Shown: positions 46,239 to 56,134 of the stretch, piece by piece
Layout of the letters: every line of letters starts with the position of its first letter
Numbering within the stretch: the first letter of the stretch is position 1
Source: Rappaport israeli
GTDB taxonomy: Bacteria; Pseudomonadota; Gammaproteobacteria; Cardiobacteriales; Cardiobacteriaceae
Reading direction: 5' to 3'
Length of the DNA stretch: 64,000 nucleotides
NCBI RefSeq assembly: GCF_001888055.1
Contig: NZ_LXHZ01000003.1
Location: forward strand, 1 to 64,000
Position numbers and translations under genes: made by a program
The notes under the pieces: model-generated
Told to the model about the DNA's origin: nothing
Database searches by the model: none
The model's input: only the letters and a program-made list of their open reading frames with translations

Positions 46239-47600
46239 TTATGGGTTGGGTTTTTCGGTGGGGTCAATGCCAAGGCTTCGTAGCTTGCGATAAAGGTTGG
46301 TGCGGTCCATGCCAACTCTGCCAGCAAGTTGGGCGATGTTGCCGTTGCAGTGGCGAAATTGTTCGAGTAGATATTGATGTTCAAAGACTTCGCGCGCTTC
46401 TCTGAGGGAGAGATCTTTGGGGATTATTTGCGACCATAGGTTGTCTTGTTGGGGGCTGTTGGTGGGGGTAAGGGCTTGTTTGGCTTCTTTGGCGTCAATT
46501 TCTGGGTTGTCGCTGGCGATGAGGAGGCGTTGGACTAGGTTTCTGACTTCGCGGATATTGCCTGACCAGTGGTGTTGGCGTAGGGCGTTTTGCGCGGCAA
46601 GGCTGAAATGGCGGTAGGTCATTTGTTCATAGTCGGCAAAATATTGGCTGAAGTGGTCGAGAAGCTCTGGGAGGTCTTCGCTGTGGTCTTTTAGGGGTGA
46701 AATGGTGAGGTTGGCAATGGTTAGGCGGTCAAAGAGTCGGCTGTCTAGGCGTTCTTTGAGTAGATGTAGGGGGAGGCGCGAGGCGGCAATGGTGCGGACG
46801 TTGACTTTGTGTTTACCGCTGCCATCGCTTGATAATAATCTTGATGTTCGAGGAGGTTTAGGAGGATTTCTTGGATGTCGTTTTTTAAGACGCTGAGCTC
46901 GTCAAGGTAAAGTGTGCCGCCGTTGGCTTGGGCAATGAGTCCGCTGCGTTTGTCGTTGCCAATGAGTGTGGGCAGGATGTCGCTGGCTTCCATGGCAGCA
47001 AAATTGGCGCTGATAAATGGGGCGTTGGCGCGTGCGCTGTGTTGATGGATGTATTTGGCAAGATGTTGTTTGCCAACCCCTGCATTGCCTGTGATGAGAA
47101 GTGGGAGGTCTTGTTCGGCAAGGATTTGTGCGCTTTGGCGCAGTTGTTGGCTGTGTTGGCTTTTGCCAATAATTTGTGCGGGGGGGTTGATTTGTGCTTT
47201 GAGGGCTTCGTTTTGTTTTTGTAGGTCGTGTTTTTGTAGGGCGCGCTCGATGGTGAGCATGAGTTTGGCGGTGGAGAGTGGTTTTTCAAGGAAGTCGTAG
47301 GCGCCGAGTTTGGTGGCTTCGACGGCGGTTTCTATGGTGCCGTGTCCTGACATCATGATAACGGGCGGGGGGAGTTGGTGTTCGTTTTGCCATTGGCGTA
47401 GGAGGCTGATGCCGTCGGTGTCTGGCATCCAGATGTCTAGGAGGATAAGTCGGGTGGTGGGTTTGATAGTGCTGGTGGGCGCTTTCGGCGTTATTGGCGG
47501 TGTGAATGCGGTAGCCTTCATCGCTTAGGATGTCTTCTAGGGAGTCAAGAATGCTTTGTTCGTCATCTACGATAAGGAGGGTGGCGTTGGTTTGAGTCAT
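46239..47600 (-). CDS. ntrX: NtrX-type response regulator lacking the GAFTGA loop (frameshifted)
   Basis: Response regulator partner of NtrY. The receiver domain starts TLLIVDDEQSILDSLEDIL and continues after a shift near 47450 as LLDIWMPDTDG with the phospho-Asp. The AAA+ domain has a Walker A variant GNAGVGKQ and Walker B GGTLYLDEL, but the sigma54-contact GAFTGA loop is absent (TLIGNDKRSGLIAQ stands in its place). A second shift near 46828 leads to the rest of AAA+ and a Fis-type helix-turn-helix (NIAQLAGRVGMDRTNLYRKLRSLG). The repaired length is about 453. AGGAG precedes ATG 47600, next to the ntrY stop. Confidence 0.88.
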
Positions 47601-47610
47601 GAGGGCACTC

Positions 47611-49775
47611 CTAAGTGGGTGGATTTAGAGGGAGGGTGAGGCTTATTTTAGCACCCTCTAGGGTGGTGCTGTGGCCTGCTTGGATGTTGCCGTGGTGTTC
47701 GAGGATGATTTTTTTGACGATGGCAAGGCCGAGTCCTGTGCCTTTTTTCTTGCCAGTAACATAGGGTTCAAAGGGGTCTTTGTTAAGGTCAATAAAGCCT
47801 GTGCCGTTGTCTTCAATGGTGAGTAGGATTTGGTGGGGTTGGTTTTGGGTGGTGAGGATGATGGTGGGGTTGGCTTGGGTTTCGGTGGCTTCGATGGCGT
47901 TTTTGATGAGGTTGTGTAGACTTGACGCAGTTGGGTGGCGTCGGCGTTTAGGCTGGGGAGGTTGGGTTGGAGGTTTAGGGTGAGTGGGGTGTGGGGGTAG
48001 AGTTCGCTGAGTTCTTCTAAAAGGGCGTTGAGATTTAGGGGCGCGCGTCGCAGTTCGATGGTTTTGGCAAGGTGGCTAAAATCGCTGACGATGTCTTTTA
48101 GGGCGTCAACTTGGTTGATGATGGTTTGGGTGGCGCGGCTGAGGATGTGTTGGTCGTTTGAATCTTGTAGGCGGTTGTGGAGTTTGTGTTGTAGGCGTTC
48201 GCTTTGTAGGCGGATGGGGGTGAGGGGGTTTTTGATTTCGTGAGCGAGGCGGCGGGCGACTTCTTCCCAAGCGGCGTTGCGTTGGTGTTGGAGGTAGGTG
48301 GTGATGTCGTCAAAGACGATGACGTGTCCGTCGCGGTTGCGTTTGTAGGTGTCGGGGAGGCGGCTGCCGTGGCACATGAGAACTTTGCGGCTGCCAAAGC
48401 GGTTGAGGGTTACTTCTTGTTGCCAATTGCTGTAGGTGTTGAGGTGGGGGGCGAGGGCGTGGAGGAGTTCTTCGTAGCTGTCGCTTAGGTGGCTGTCGTT
48501 GGTGTGGGCGTGGGGTTGGTAGTGGTGGTGTTTTTGTCCAAGGGTGAGGTCTAGGATTTTTCCTGCGTTTTGGTTGTGGCTTTGCAGTTGTCCTTGGTGG
48601 TCTAGGGTGATAACGCCTGAGGTGAGGTTGTCCATGATGGTTTCAAGGTGTGCTTTTTGTTGGGCGAGTTGCTGTTGGGCGTGGGCGTTATTTTCTTGGG
48701 CGTTTTTGAGGGTTTGGGTCATGGTGTTAAATTGTTCCCCAAGTTTGCCAAGGTCGTTGTTGGGTAGTCCGTTGATGTGTCCGCTAAAATCGCCGTCGGC
48801 AACTTTGCGCGTGGCGTGCATGAGGATGCGTAGGGGGCGGGTCATGTGTTCGCCAAAAAGGATGCTAATCCATAGCGCAATGAGGATAGTTAGTAGGAGT
48901 ATGAGGGTGAGAACAAGAATAAGGGAGACGGTGATATGGGGTTGTAGGTAGTTAAATCGTTGATGTTGTTGGTAGCTTTCGCGGACGGAGCTGGCTAGGG
49001 AGTTGAAGGCTTCGGGCATGGCGTAGACGGTTTGTAGGTAGAAGGGGTCGCGTCCGAGTTTGTTGATGTCGCTTAGGGCGCGGATGATGTATTGGTCGTT
49101 GTAGCTGGCAAATTCAAAATATTCTTGCTCTTGATTGACGCGGATGAGGGTTTCAGCGTTGGGTGGTTCGATGGTCATGATGTCGAGGTTTTGGTGGGCG
49201 AAGGCGACGATGTTGCCTTGTTGGTCAAAAACGGCAATTTCTAAAGCGCCTGTGTTGCGGCGCATGCCTTCGATGTTGTCTACTAGTTCGCCGTAGGTCA
49301 TGGGGGCGATGAGTTGGGCGAGGCTGCGGGTGTCGTCCAGTGCATCTTTGGCGCGCATGGTGATGGCGGTGCGGGTGAGTTGTAGGGCGTCGTTTAGAGC
49401 ACCAGAGACGCGACTGTTGAAGGTTTGCCCAAGGTTGTAGGATAAAAATTGCCAAGAAAAAAAGGCAATGATGCTGATAGGGAGAAGGGTGGCGGTGAGC
49501 ATGGAGAGGGCAAAGGAGAGGGTAAGGCGTAGTCCGCTGCGCTGCCGGCTGAGGTGTTTGAGTAGGGCGATGATTTGCCAGACGATAACGCCTGTTAAGG
49601 CGGTGAGTCCGAGTACGGCAATGATGATTAGGGGGATGTAGTATTTGGCGGTGCTTTGTGGGTGGGTGGCGGCGTAGCTGAGTTGGTATAGCGCTATGAG
49701 GGTGGCTAAAATGATGGTGAGTCCCGCGATGAGACTCCACGCTATGCGTTTAAATCCTAGGCGGCGAGCTGACAT
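47611..49775 (-). CDS. ntrY: NtrY-type sensor histidine kinase (3' frameshift)
   Basis: Membrane sensor kinase linked in other bacteria to nitrogen and redox control. It has N-terminal membrane helices (about 15-35, 43-65 and 85-110), a periplasmic or extracytoplasmic loop, a helix near 285, and a HAMP segment (RPLRILMHATRKVADGDFSG). These are followed by a PAS region, then HisKA with LAHEIKNPLTPIRLQSERLQ. Near 47919 one missing C shifts the frame. After repair the HATPase boxes (LHNLIKNAIEAT, DNGTGF, GTGLGLAIVKKI) follow, stopping at 47611. ATG 49775 overlaps the DUF4390 gene. Confidence 0.9.
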
Positions 49776-50302
49776 GTCCACCACTTGCTTGAGAGTTGCC
49801 AGTCGCTGTCGTTTAGGGCGCTAATTTGTAGGGCGGCTGGGAGTCGTTGGGGGTCTAAACGAAAACGGACTTTTAAGCGTAGGGCGGTGGTGTTGGAATC
49901 GAGAGTGAGTATGGAAAGGGATTGAAGGGTGCCGATGGTTTTTAGGGTTTGTTCTAGTGAGGGTTGGCTTTTGGTTTTGGGGTTGTTGGCGGTGTTGAAG
50001 ACGAAGGTTTGGGCAATGGGGTTGTAATGTAGGCGGATGGGGTAGAGGTGGTTGGTGGTGTGGTTAAGCCATGGGCGGGTTTGTTCGATTTCAATTTGGT
50101 AGTAAAAATAAAGGGCAAGTCCGCTTTTGAGTGCGGTTAGGGGGTCGCTTGGGAGGTTGATGTTGGTGGTGAGGGTGAGGTGTAGGCGGTGGTTTTGTAG
50201 GTGGCATTTGCCATCGGTGATGGTGATGGGGGCGCTATGTCCTAGAGAGGTAAATAATAGCGCTAGGAGTAGGGGAAGAAGAGGCAATGGGTTAGTAAGC
50301 AT
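49757..50302 (-). CDS. DUF4390 protein
   Basis: Exported protein of unknown function found between rsmB and ntrY in many proteobacteria. The 181-residue product has a hydrophobic signal peptide (LLPLLLALLFTSLGHS, cleavage near residue 23) and a beta-rich domain with FYYQIEIEQTRPWL and LRLKVRFRLDPQRLPAALQI near the end, as in DUF4390. It may support NtrY sensing by its conserved location. Its last bases overlap the ntrY start, and it follows rsmB by 2 bases. Confidence 0.85.
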   Translation of the reverse strand: MLTNPLPLLPLLLALLFTSLGHSAPITITDGKCHLQNHRLHLTLTTNINLPSDPLTALKSGLALYFYYQIEIEQTRPWLNHTTNHLYPIRLHYNPIAQTFVFNTANNPKTKSQPSLEQTLKTIGTLQSLSILTLDSNTTALRLKVRFRLDPQRLPAALQISALNDSDWQLSSKWWTCQLAA

Positions 50303-50304
50303 GG

Positions 50305-51567
50305 TTAGAGGGTTTTGCTGAGTAGGGCGTAAAAAAAGCCGTCGCCGTCGTTATCGGGAAGGCGGAGGTGTCCAAAACCTGTGTCTTGGGCGTGGGGGAG
50401 GGTGAGCGGTTGCAGGCGGGCGTTGGGGTGTTTGCCGAGAAATTGTTCGATGAGTAGTTGGTTTTCGCGTGGTTGTAGGGAGCAGGTGGTGTAGAGGAGG
50501 CGTCCGTTGGGTTTGAGGGTGCGCCAGAGGCTGGTGAGCAGGCGCATTTGTGTTTTGGGAAGGCGTTTGAGGTCGTCTTCGGTGCGCAACCAGCTGATAT
50601 CAGGATGGCGTCGAATGACGCCGCTGCCTGAGCAGGGTGCATCTAGGAGGATGGCGTCATAGGGGGTGTTTTGATACCACTGGCTGATCTGGCTGGCATC
50701 GGCGCTAATGAGTTGGGCTTGGGCTTTGAGGCGGGTGAGGTTGTCGCGGACTTTTTTTAATCGTGCTGGGTCATGGTCGAGCGCGTCAAGGTGAATGTTG
50801 GGAGTAAGTTCGAGAAGATGCCCTGTTTTTCCACCAGGTGCTGCGCAGGCGTCTAGGATGCGCTCACCTTCTTTAGGCGCTAAGAGGCTGGCGGCGATTT
50901 GTGCAGCGGCATCTTGTATGGAGACGATGCCGTCGTTAAAGCCGTAAATGTCTTGTACTTTAAGTCCGCTGTTTAGGGTGATGGCTTGGGGATGCAGGGG
51001 GTTTTTGCGGGCGTCAGGGTGATGGGTAAGCCATTGATCGCGCTGATGGGCTGGATGGAGGCGGATGGTTAAAGGGGGCGCTTGGCTGTAGGCTTGTCCG
51101 ATTTGTGGGAGGGCGGTTTTGTAGTGGCGCGCCACCCAATCAGGGACGTTGCGGTGTGTGTTGTGATTGAGTTGTTCTGTCCAATAGTCGCGTTCGCGTT
51201 GGGTGCGTCGTAAAATGGCATTAATCAGTCCTTTGGCGCGCGCGTTGCCGTTGTGTTCGGCTAGGCGGACGGTTTCGTTGATAACGCCGTGGTCGCCTAG
51301 GGCCATGCGCAATAGTTGGTAGAGTCCGAGGTTTAGAATAAGTCCTGCGGTTGGGTCTTGATTTAGCGGTTTGTCTAGCATGCTGTCTCGAATATGGCTA
51401 AGGGCGCGCATTTCGCGGAGGGTGCCATAAACTAGGGCTTGATAAAGGGCGAGGTCGGTAGGGCGGATGTTTTTTTTGCTGGGTTCGATTAAAACCGCTA
51501 GGGAGCGTTTTTTGTCGATGACTTCTAGGAGGGTGGTTAGGGCGGCTTGGCGTGCGGTGATGTTCAT
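50305..51567 (-). CDS. rsmB: 16S rRNA (cytosine-967-C5) methyltransferase
   Basis: Methylates C967 of 16S rRNA. The 420-residue protein has an N-terminal NusB-like RNA-binding domain (about 1-135) and a SAM-dependent methyltransferase domain. That domain shows ILDACAAPGGKTGHLLEL (SAM site), LLDAPCSGSGVIRRHPDI and LLYTTCSLQPRENQ, containing the two catalytic cysteines. The start overlaps the repaired fmt stop (ATGA), so translation is coupled. Confidence 0.97.
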   Translation of the reverse strand: MNITARQAALTTLLEVIDKKRSLAVLIEPSKKNIRPTDLALYQALVYGTLREMRALSHIRDSMLDKPLNQDPTAGLILNLGLYQLLRMALGDHGVINETVRLAEHNGNARAKGLINAILRRTQRERDYWTEQLNHNTHRNVPDWVARHYKTALPQIGQAYSQAPPLTIRLHPAHQRDQWLTHHPDARKNPLHPQAITLNSGLKVQDIYGFNDGIVSIQDAAAQIAASLLAPKEGERILDACAAPGGKTGHLLELTPNIHLDALDHDPARLKKVRDNLTRLKAQAQLISADASQISQWYQNTPYDAILLDAPCSGSGVIRRHPDISWLRTEDDLKRLPKTQMRLLTSLWRTLKPNGRLLYTTCSLQPRENQLLIEQFLGKHPNARLQPLTLPHAQDTGFGHLRLPDNDGDGFFYALLSKTL

Positions 51568-52510
51568 GGGTTAAATCTCAGGCCTGTTAGATGGTGTCCG
51601 TGTCGTAGGTCGGCGGCGTGGCATTTGGTTTTGCCTGCCAGTTGAATGTGTTGTAAGCGTAAAATGCCTTCTCCAGTTTGGACGTCAATGCCGTGTTGAT
51701 GATGGGCAAGGATGGTGCCTACTTCTGCAGGACTGGTGTTTGGATTGTTGGGAAGTGCTTGGGCGCTAAAGATGCGCCAGTTTTGTGTCTCTAGGGCGCT
51801 ATGCGCGACGGGGTAGGGTTATAAGCGCGGATGTGGCGTTCAATTGTGGTGGCGCTGTGTTGCCAGTTGATGGCTGCTTCGGCTTTGCTGAGTTTGTGGG
51901 CGTAGGTGGCTTGGGTATTGTCTTGTGGGGTTGGGGTGTTTGTTTGCGCGAGAATGTGTGGCAGCGCTTGGAGAAGGGTTTGTGCGCCTAGATGCATGAG
52001 TTGGTTGTGTAGAGTTTCTGCTGTTGTGGTGGGGGTGATGCTACAAGATTGTTGTAACCAGATATCGCCTGTATCTAGTCCTTCATCCATTTGCATGATG
52101 CTGATACCGCTTTGGGTATCTCCTGCGGCGATGGCGCGCTGAATGGGTGCTGCACCGCGCCAGCGCGGGAGAAGAGAGGCGTGAATGTTGATGCAACCTA
52201 ATCGGGGAAGTTGTAAAAACCAGCTGGGAAGGAGTAGTCCATAAGCGGCAACGATAATCAGGTCGGGTGTGTGGTCAAAGAGGGAGAGCTCTGGTGTGAG
52301 GCGTTGGGGTTGAATGAAAGGGAGGTTGTATTGCTGGGCGGTTTGTTTAACGGCGCTTTGTTGGAGCTTTTGTCCGCGTCCTGCTGGGCGGTCAGGTTGG
52401 GTGAGTACGCCTGTAACGCGATACTCTGGATGTTGGCAAAGTTGCGCTAGGCTATAGGCGGCAAATTCTGGGGTGCCAGCAAACCATAAAGTGGCAGGGG
52501 TGTTGTGCAT
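51564..52510 (-). CDS. fmt: methionyl-tRNA formyltransferase (frameshifted)
   Basis: Formylates initiator Met-tRNA. The catalytic domain is intact: FAGTPEFAAYSL, GVLTQPDRPAGRGQ, the active-site NIHASLLPRWRGAAPIQRAI and QMDEGLDTGD. In the linker after AYNP the given frame stops at 51791. Adding one C in the run at 51816-51818 restores YPVAHS and the C-terminal OB-like tRNA-binding domain through TGEGILRLQHIQLAGK, ending at 51564. The repaired length is about 315 residues, as usual. It starts 4 bases after def. Confidence 0.94.
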
Positions 52511-52514
52511 AAGA

Positions 52515-53051
52515 TTATTGTTCGTTTTGTTGTTTGAGGTGTTTTTGCAGTTTTTTCTCGAGACTTTGGCGTTTTAAGCGCGAGAGGTGGTCGATAAATA
52601 AGATGCCGTTTAGATGGTCGATTTCGTGTTGAATGCACACAGCGAGTAGCCCGTCTGCGTCTAATTGATGTGTTTGTCCATCAACATCTTGATAGCGAAT
52701 GCTAATATCGGAAGGACGCGTTACTTCGGCAAATTGCTCAGGAATAGAAAGACACCCCTCTTGATGGGATTTCTGTTCATCACTTTGGGCAATAATTTCA
52801 GGGTTTATTAGGGTGAGTTTGTCCGAGGCGCTAGAGGGGGCGGTATCGTCTAGAGTTTTGGGAACATCCATAACGATAAGACGCTGGTGGATATTAACTT
52901 GGGTGGCTGCCAGTCCGATGCCACGCGCAGAATACATTGTATCGTACATTGTGCTAATAATAGTTTTTAAGGTGTCGTCAAATTGAGTAACCGCTTTGGC
53001 GACAGTGCGCAGCCGTTTGTCTGGATGAATTAAGATGGAGTATGTATTCAT
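52515..53051 (-). CDS. def: peptide deformylase
   Basis: Removes the formyl group from new proteins. ATG 53051 ([18 protein letters not shown]) is preferred, and 25 upstream codons lack similarity. The 178-residue metalloenzyme shows all three motifs: [13 protein letters not shown] (metal Cys) and QHEIDHLNG (metal His pair and catalytic Glu). It forms an operon with fmt and rsmB and is divergent from the LysM lipoprotein gene. Confidence 0.97.
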   Translation of the reverse strand: MNTYSILIHPDKRLRTVAKAVTQFDDTLKTIISTMYDTMYSARGIGLAATQVNIHQRLIVMDVPKTLDDTAPSSASDKLTLINPEIIAQSDEQKSHQEGCLSIPEQFAEVTRPSDISIRYQDVDGQTHQLDADGLLAVCIQHEIDHLNGILFIDHLSRLKRQSLEKKLQKHLKQQNEQ

Positions 53052-53186
53052 AATGCAGGATTCCTTAAAAAGTTTAGACGCAATGTATAGGCAATGACCT
53101 GTAAAGTGGTTATTATACGCAAACAAGAGTATGGATTAAATGCAATTTGATGCAACCTAATGATTTGATTTAAAGGAGTCGTAATC

Positions 53187-54425
53187 GTGAAGATAAACCC
53201 AATACATGGATTGAGTGTGGCTTTGGTGACGGTTTTGGCGGGATGTACGTCGCCAAAAGAAGCTTTCTTAGATGCTAATCGTCAGCGTCCTAGTGAGCAA
53301 TGTTTGCCATTTGATGGCACGATAGGTCAAGAAAATAGACAGCAGATGGCTGAACAAATGCCAGCTGTTACGAATCATGATGAGATTTTTGGCGATCATT
53401 TCCCTATGCAGTATGTGGTGAAAAAAGGCGATACGCTGTGGGATATTTCTAAAAAATTCTTGGCAAAACCATGGTATTGGAAGCAGATTTGGCATGATAA
53501 TCCGCAAATCAAGAATCCGCATTTAATTTATCCTGGGGATGTGTTGAGTGTGGTTGCAATTGATGGGCAAAAATATGTGTCTATTACTAAAGAGGGTCAA
53601 GCGCGTAAAGGGAGGGTGTCTGCGCGCGGTGGCAGTGATTTGCCTGTTGTGAAGTATTCACCGCATGTACGTGAGCAGTCGTTGGCTGATGGTCCAATTA
53701 GTATTGCACATGCAACCATTCGTCCGCATTTGATGAAAACAAAAATTTATGCACCAGAAGCCATTAAGGATTTGCCGTTTATTTATGGTGATGCAGGAGA
53801 TTATTTAACCTTATCAATGCAACATGAAATTTATGCAAAAGGGCTGACGCAATTAGAAGGGCAATATTTTGATATTTATCGAGTTGCACAACCAATTTTT
53901 GATTTGGAAAAATATAACCAACCTTCGCCTTATGCCTATGACCCTGATAGAAAGCCTATTGGGTATCAGATGGATTACATCGGCAAGGCGGGATTGGAAA
54001 AACATGATTTGGCAAATGATTTAAGCATTTTAAATCCAATTGAGGTTGTGCGTGATATGCGCGAAGGCGATGTTATTGTGCCTGTAGATGCTCGTGATGA
54101 AATAATGCAATATTTCCCTCAATTACCCTCTGCCTATTGTAATCGTGGTTATATTGTCAAGAAGACAAACAATTCAACTTTAGCAATTAAAGAATTTGAC
54201 ACCATCATTACCAGCTTTGGTGCAGATAATAATGCGCGCCCTGGAGATGTGTGGAAAATTGCGCGTCCTGGTCCAACGCGGGTGATTAATGGTCAAATCT
54301 TGCAAACACCTGATAAAGATATTGGTTATTTAATGATTTATCGTGTTTACAATGATGTGAGTTTGGCATTTGTGCTGGATTCTTCACAAGAAATTTATGA
54401 AACTGATTATCTTGTCCGCCCTTGA
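53187..54425 (+). CDS. LysM-domain lipoprotein
   Basis: Predicted lipoprotein of 412 residues that binds peptidoglycan. It starts at GTG 53187 with AAGGAG upstream. The signal peptide ends VLAGC (lipobox). The LysM domain covers about 75-125 (YVVKKGDTLWDISKKFLAKPWYWKQIWHDNPQIKNPHLIYPGDVL), and a long C-terminal region repeats beta-type segments. Proteins of this kind sit just upstream of dprA in many gammaproteobacteria. The stop overlaps the dprA start by 4 bases. Confidence 0.9.
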   Translation: MKINPIHGLSVALVTVLAGCTSPKEAFLDANRQRPSEQCLPFDGTIGQENRQQMAEQMPAVTNHDEIFGDHFPMQYVVKKGDTLWDISKKFLAKPWYWKQIWHDNPQIKNPHLIYPGDVLSVVAIDGQKYVSITKEGQARKGRVSARGGSDLPVVKYSPHVREQSLADGPISIAHATIRPHLMKTKIYAPEAIKDLPFIYGDAGDYLTLSMQHEIYAKGLTQLEGQYFDIYRVAQPIFDLEKYNQPSPYAYDPDRKPIGYQMDYIGKAGLEKHDLANDLSILNPIEVVRDMREGDVIVPVDARDEIMQYFPQLPSAYCNRGYIVKKTNNSTLAIKEFDTIITSFGADNNARPGDVWKIARPGPTRVINGQILQTPDKDIGYLMIYRVYNDVSLAFVLDSSQEIYETDYLVRP

Positions 54426-55595
54426 ATGAACAGGATTTAGAGGCTTGGTGTTCGCTTTGGCGGGCACCAAGAGTCGGGGTAAAAACTTTTTATCAGCTTG
54501 TGGCGCTTTTTGGGTCGCCACAGGCGTTTTTTCATGCCTCGCAAAAAGAGTTGCGCGGAAAAATGCCAAATGTCGCCAGTGAAAAATATCAGACGTGGCA
54601 ACAGGCAAAAGGCAGTGGGGCGCAAGATATTGCTTGGCTTAATGAGGGGGAAAGACGCGCGATTATTACGCTTGATGATGTGCGTTATCCGCCACTTTTA
54701 AAAATGATTTCTGACCCACCACCTCTTTTATTTGCTTGTGGTGAAATGGATTTGTTACAGCAGGAGCAATTGGCGGTGGTGGGCAGTCGTAATGCCACTC
54801 GTCCAGCGCTACAGACAACGACTGATTTTGTACAGGCACTATGCGCTCAGGGTTGGACGATTACCAGCGGATTGGCATTGGGGGTTGATGCAGCGGCGCA
54901 CCAAGCGGCTTTAGATTGTAAGGGGCGTACTATTGCTGTGGTGGCAACGGGGCTAGATAGGGTCTATCCTGCTAAAAATCGGGCGTTGGCGCATGCAATT
55001 GCGCGTGATGGGTTGATTATTTCAGAATTTCCTATTGGTACAGGAGTGCGTAGTGGGCATTTTCCACGGCGTAATCGGTTAATTAGTGGGATGTCGCAAG
55101 GCGTTTTGGTTAGTGAGGCATCGCTTAAAAGTGGTTCGTTGATTACAGCGCGCATGGCGATGGAGCAAGGGCGCGAGGTGTTTGCTATTCCAGGCTCTAT
55201 TCATAATCCTATGGCACGTGGGTGTCATTATTTGATTAAGCAGGGGACAAAGTTAGTTGAAACCGCCCAAGATATTATAGAGGAGTTGCAATATACCTCT
55301 TCCTTGGCGCGCAAAAGTACAAAACAAACGCCTGCAAAAAGTAATGCAACCAACTGAAAACACAACGCTTGAAGTAGATGAAAAGATAAAAGCGCCTCAA
55401 GAGATCACAACAGAAAATGAAGATGCACAACAACAGGTATTATTGGACTTGATGGGTTATGAGCCGTGGCATATTGACGCACTAATTACGCAAACTCAAT
55501 TGACGAGTGCGCAAATTTCCGCCATGCTGTTAATATTGGAATTAGACGGCTGGGTGGAGAGTTTGCCTGGTAGTATTTTTCAGCGGATACGTTAA
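54422..55595 (+). CDS. dprA: DNA processing protein DprA (frameshifted before its C-terminal domain)
   Basis: Loads RecA on incoming single-stranded DNA during natural transformation. It starts at TTG 54422, overlapping the LysM stop. A SAM-like N-terminal part (about 1-75) is followed by the Rossmann core with VVGSRNATRPAL, TSGLALGVDAAAHQAAL, TIAVVATGLDRVYP, HFPRRNRLISGMS and GSLITARMAMEQGREVFAIPG. One extra A in the run at 55336-55340 shifts the frame. The continuation gives a linker and the C-terminal winged-helix domain (GYEPWHIDALITQTQLTSAQISAMLLILELDGWVE). The repaired length is about 390. Presence of dprA hints at competence. Confidence 0.93.
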
Positions 55596-55611
55596 AGAAT
55601 GGGGAAAATCC

Positions 55612-56106
55612 ATGCGTGAATCGGTTATTGATGTATTGTTTTATCTTTTTGATGATATTTTGCCTGAGCAGAATTCGCATGAAACTGATTTAAATCAGAT
55701 GGCTTTATGGCTTAGTGAGGCAGGATTTGAACGCGAGGATGTCGGGCGTGCAATGGATTGGTTTTATGAACTAACTCAGCTCAGCGCGCCTGTTGAAACT
55801 CTACGACATACTGGTATGCGTGATTATTCTGTGCGCATATTTTCTCCACAGGAGCAATTTTATATTGATGATGAGGGGCAAAATTATTTGCAAGGATTGC
55901 TGCGTATGGGGTTATTAGACAATGTATTGCTTGAGAAAGTCATTGAGCGGGCATTGGCGCTTGAGGAAGCGCTCGATGTTATGATGCTTCGCTGGGTTGC
56001 TGCGATGGTGGTATTAAATGTCTATGGTGTGAACGAAGAGGCGTTATCTGAGCCTTTACGCGAAGAGTTTTGCACGCCATTAGGAGAACAGCGTTTATTG
56101 CATTAA
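55612..56106 (+). CDS. smg: Smg family protein (DUF494)
   Basis: Conserved protein of unknown biochemical role that sits between dprA and topA in many proteobacteria. The 164-residue product (E. coli 157) shows the family start VIDVLFYLFDDILPEQ and GFEREDVGRAMDWFYEL. The start at 55612 follows a GGGGAAA purine stretch. It is 16 bases after dprA and 28 before topA, so it is probably in the same operon. Confidence 0.93.
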   Translation: MRESVIDVLFYLFDDILPEQNSHETDLNQMALWLSEAGFEREDVGRAMDWFYELTQLSAPVETLRHTGMRDYSVRIFSPQEQFYIDDEGQNYLQGLLRMGLLDNVLLEKVIERALALEEALDVMMLRWVAAMVVLNVYGVNEEALSEPLREEFCTPLGEQRLLH

Positions 56107-56134
56107 GCGCTAAAGGATAAATAGAAGAATTTTT

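Noticed and set aside
48028-49740. Long open frames antisense to or shadowing ntrY
   Set aside because: Their low-complexity Arg/His/Pro/Ser content reflects the strand skew. The ntrY frame explains the region.
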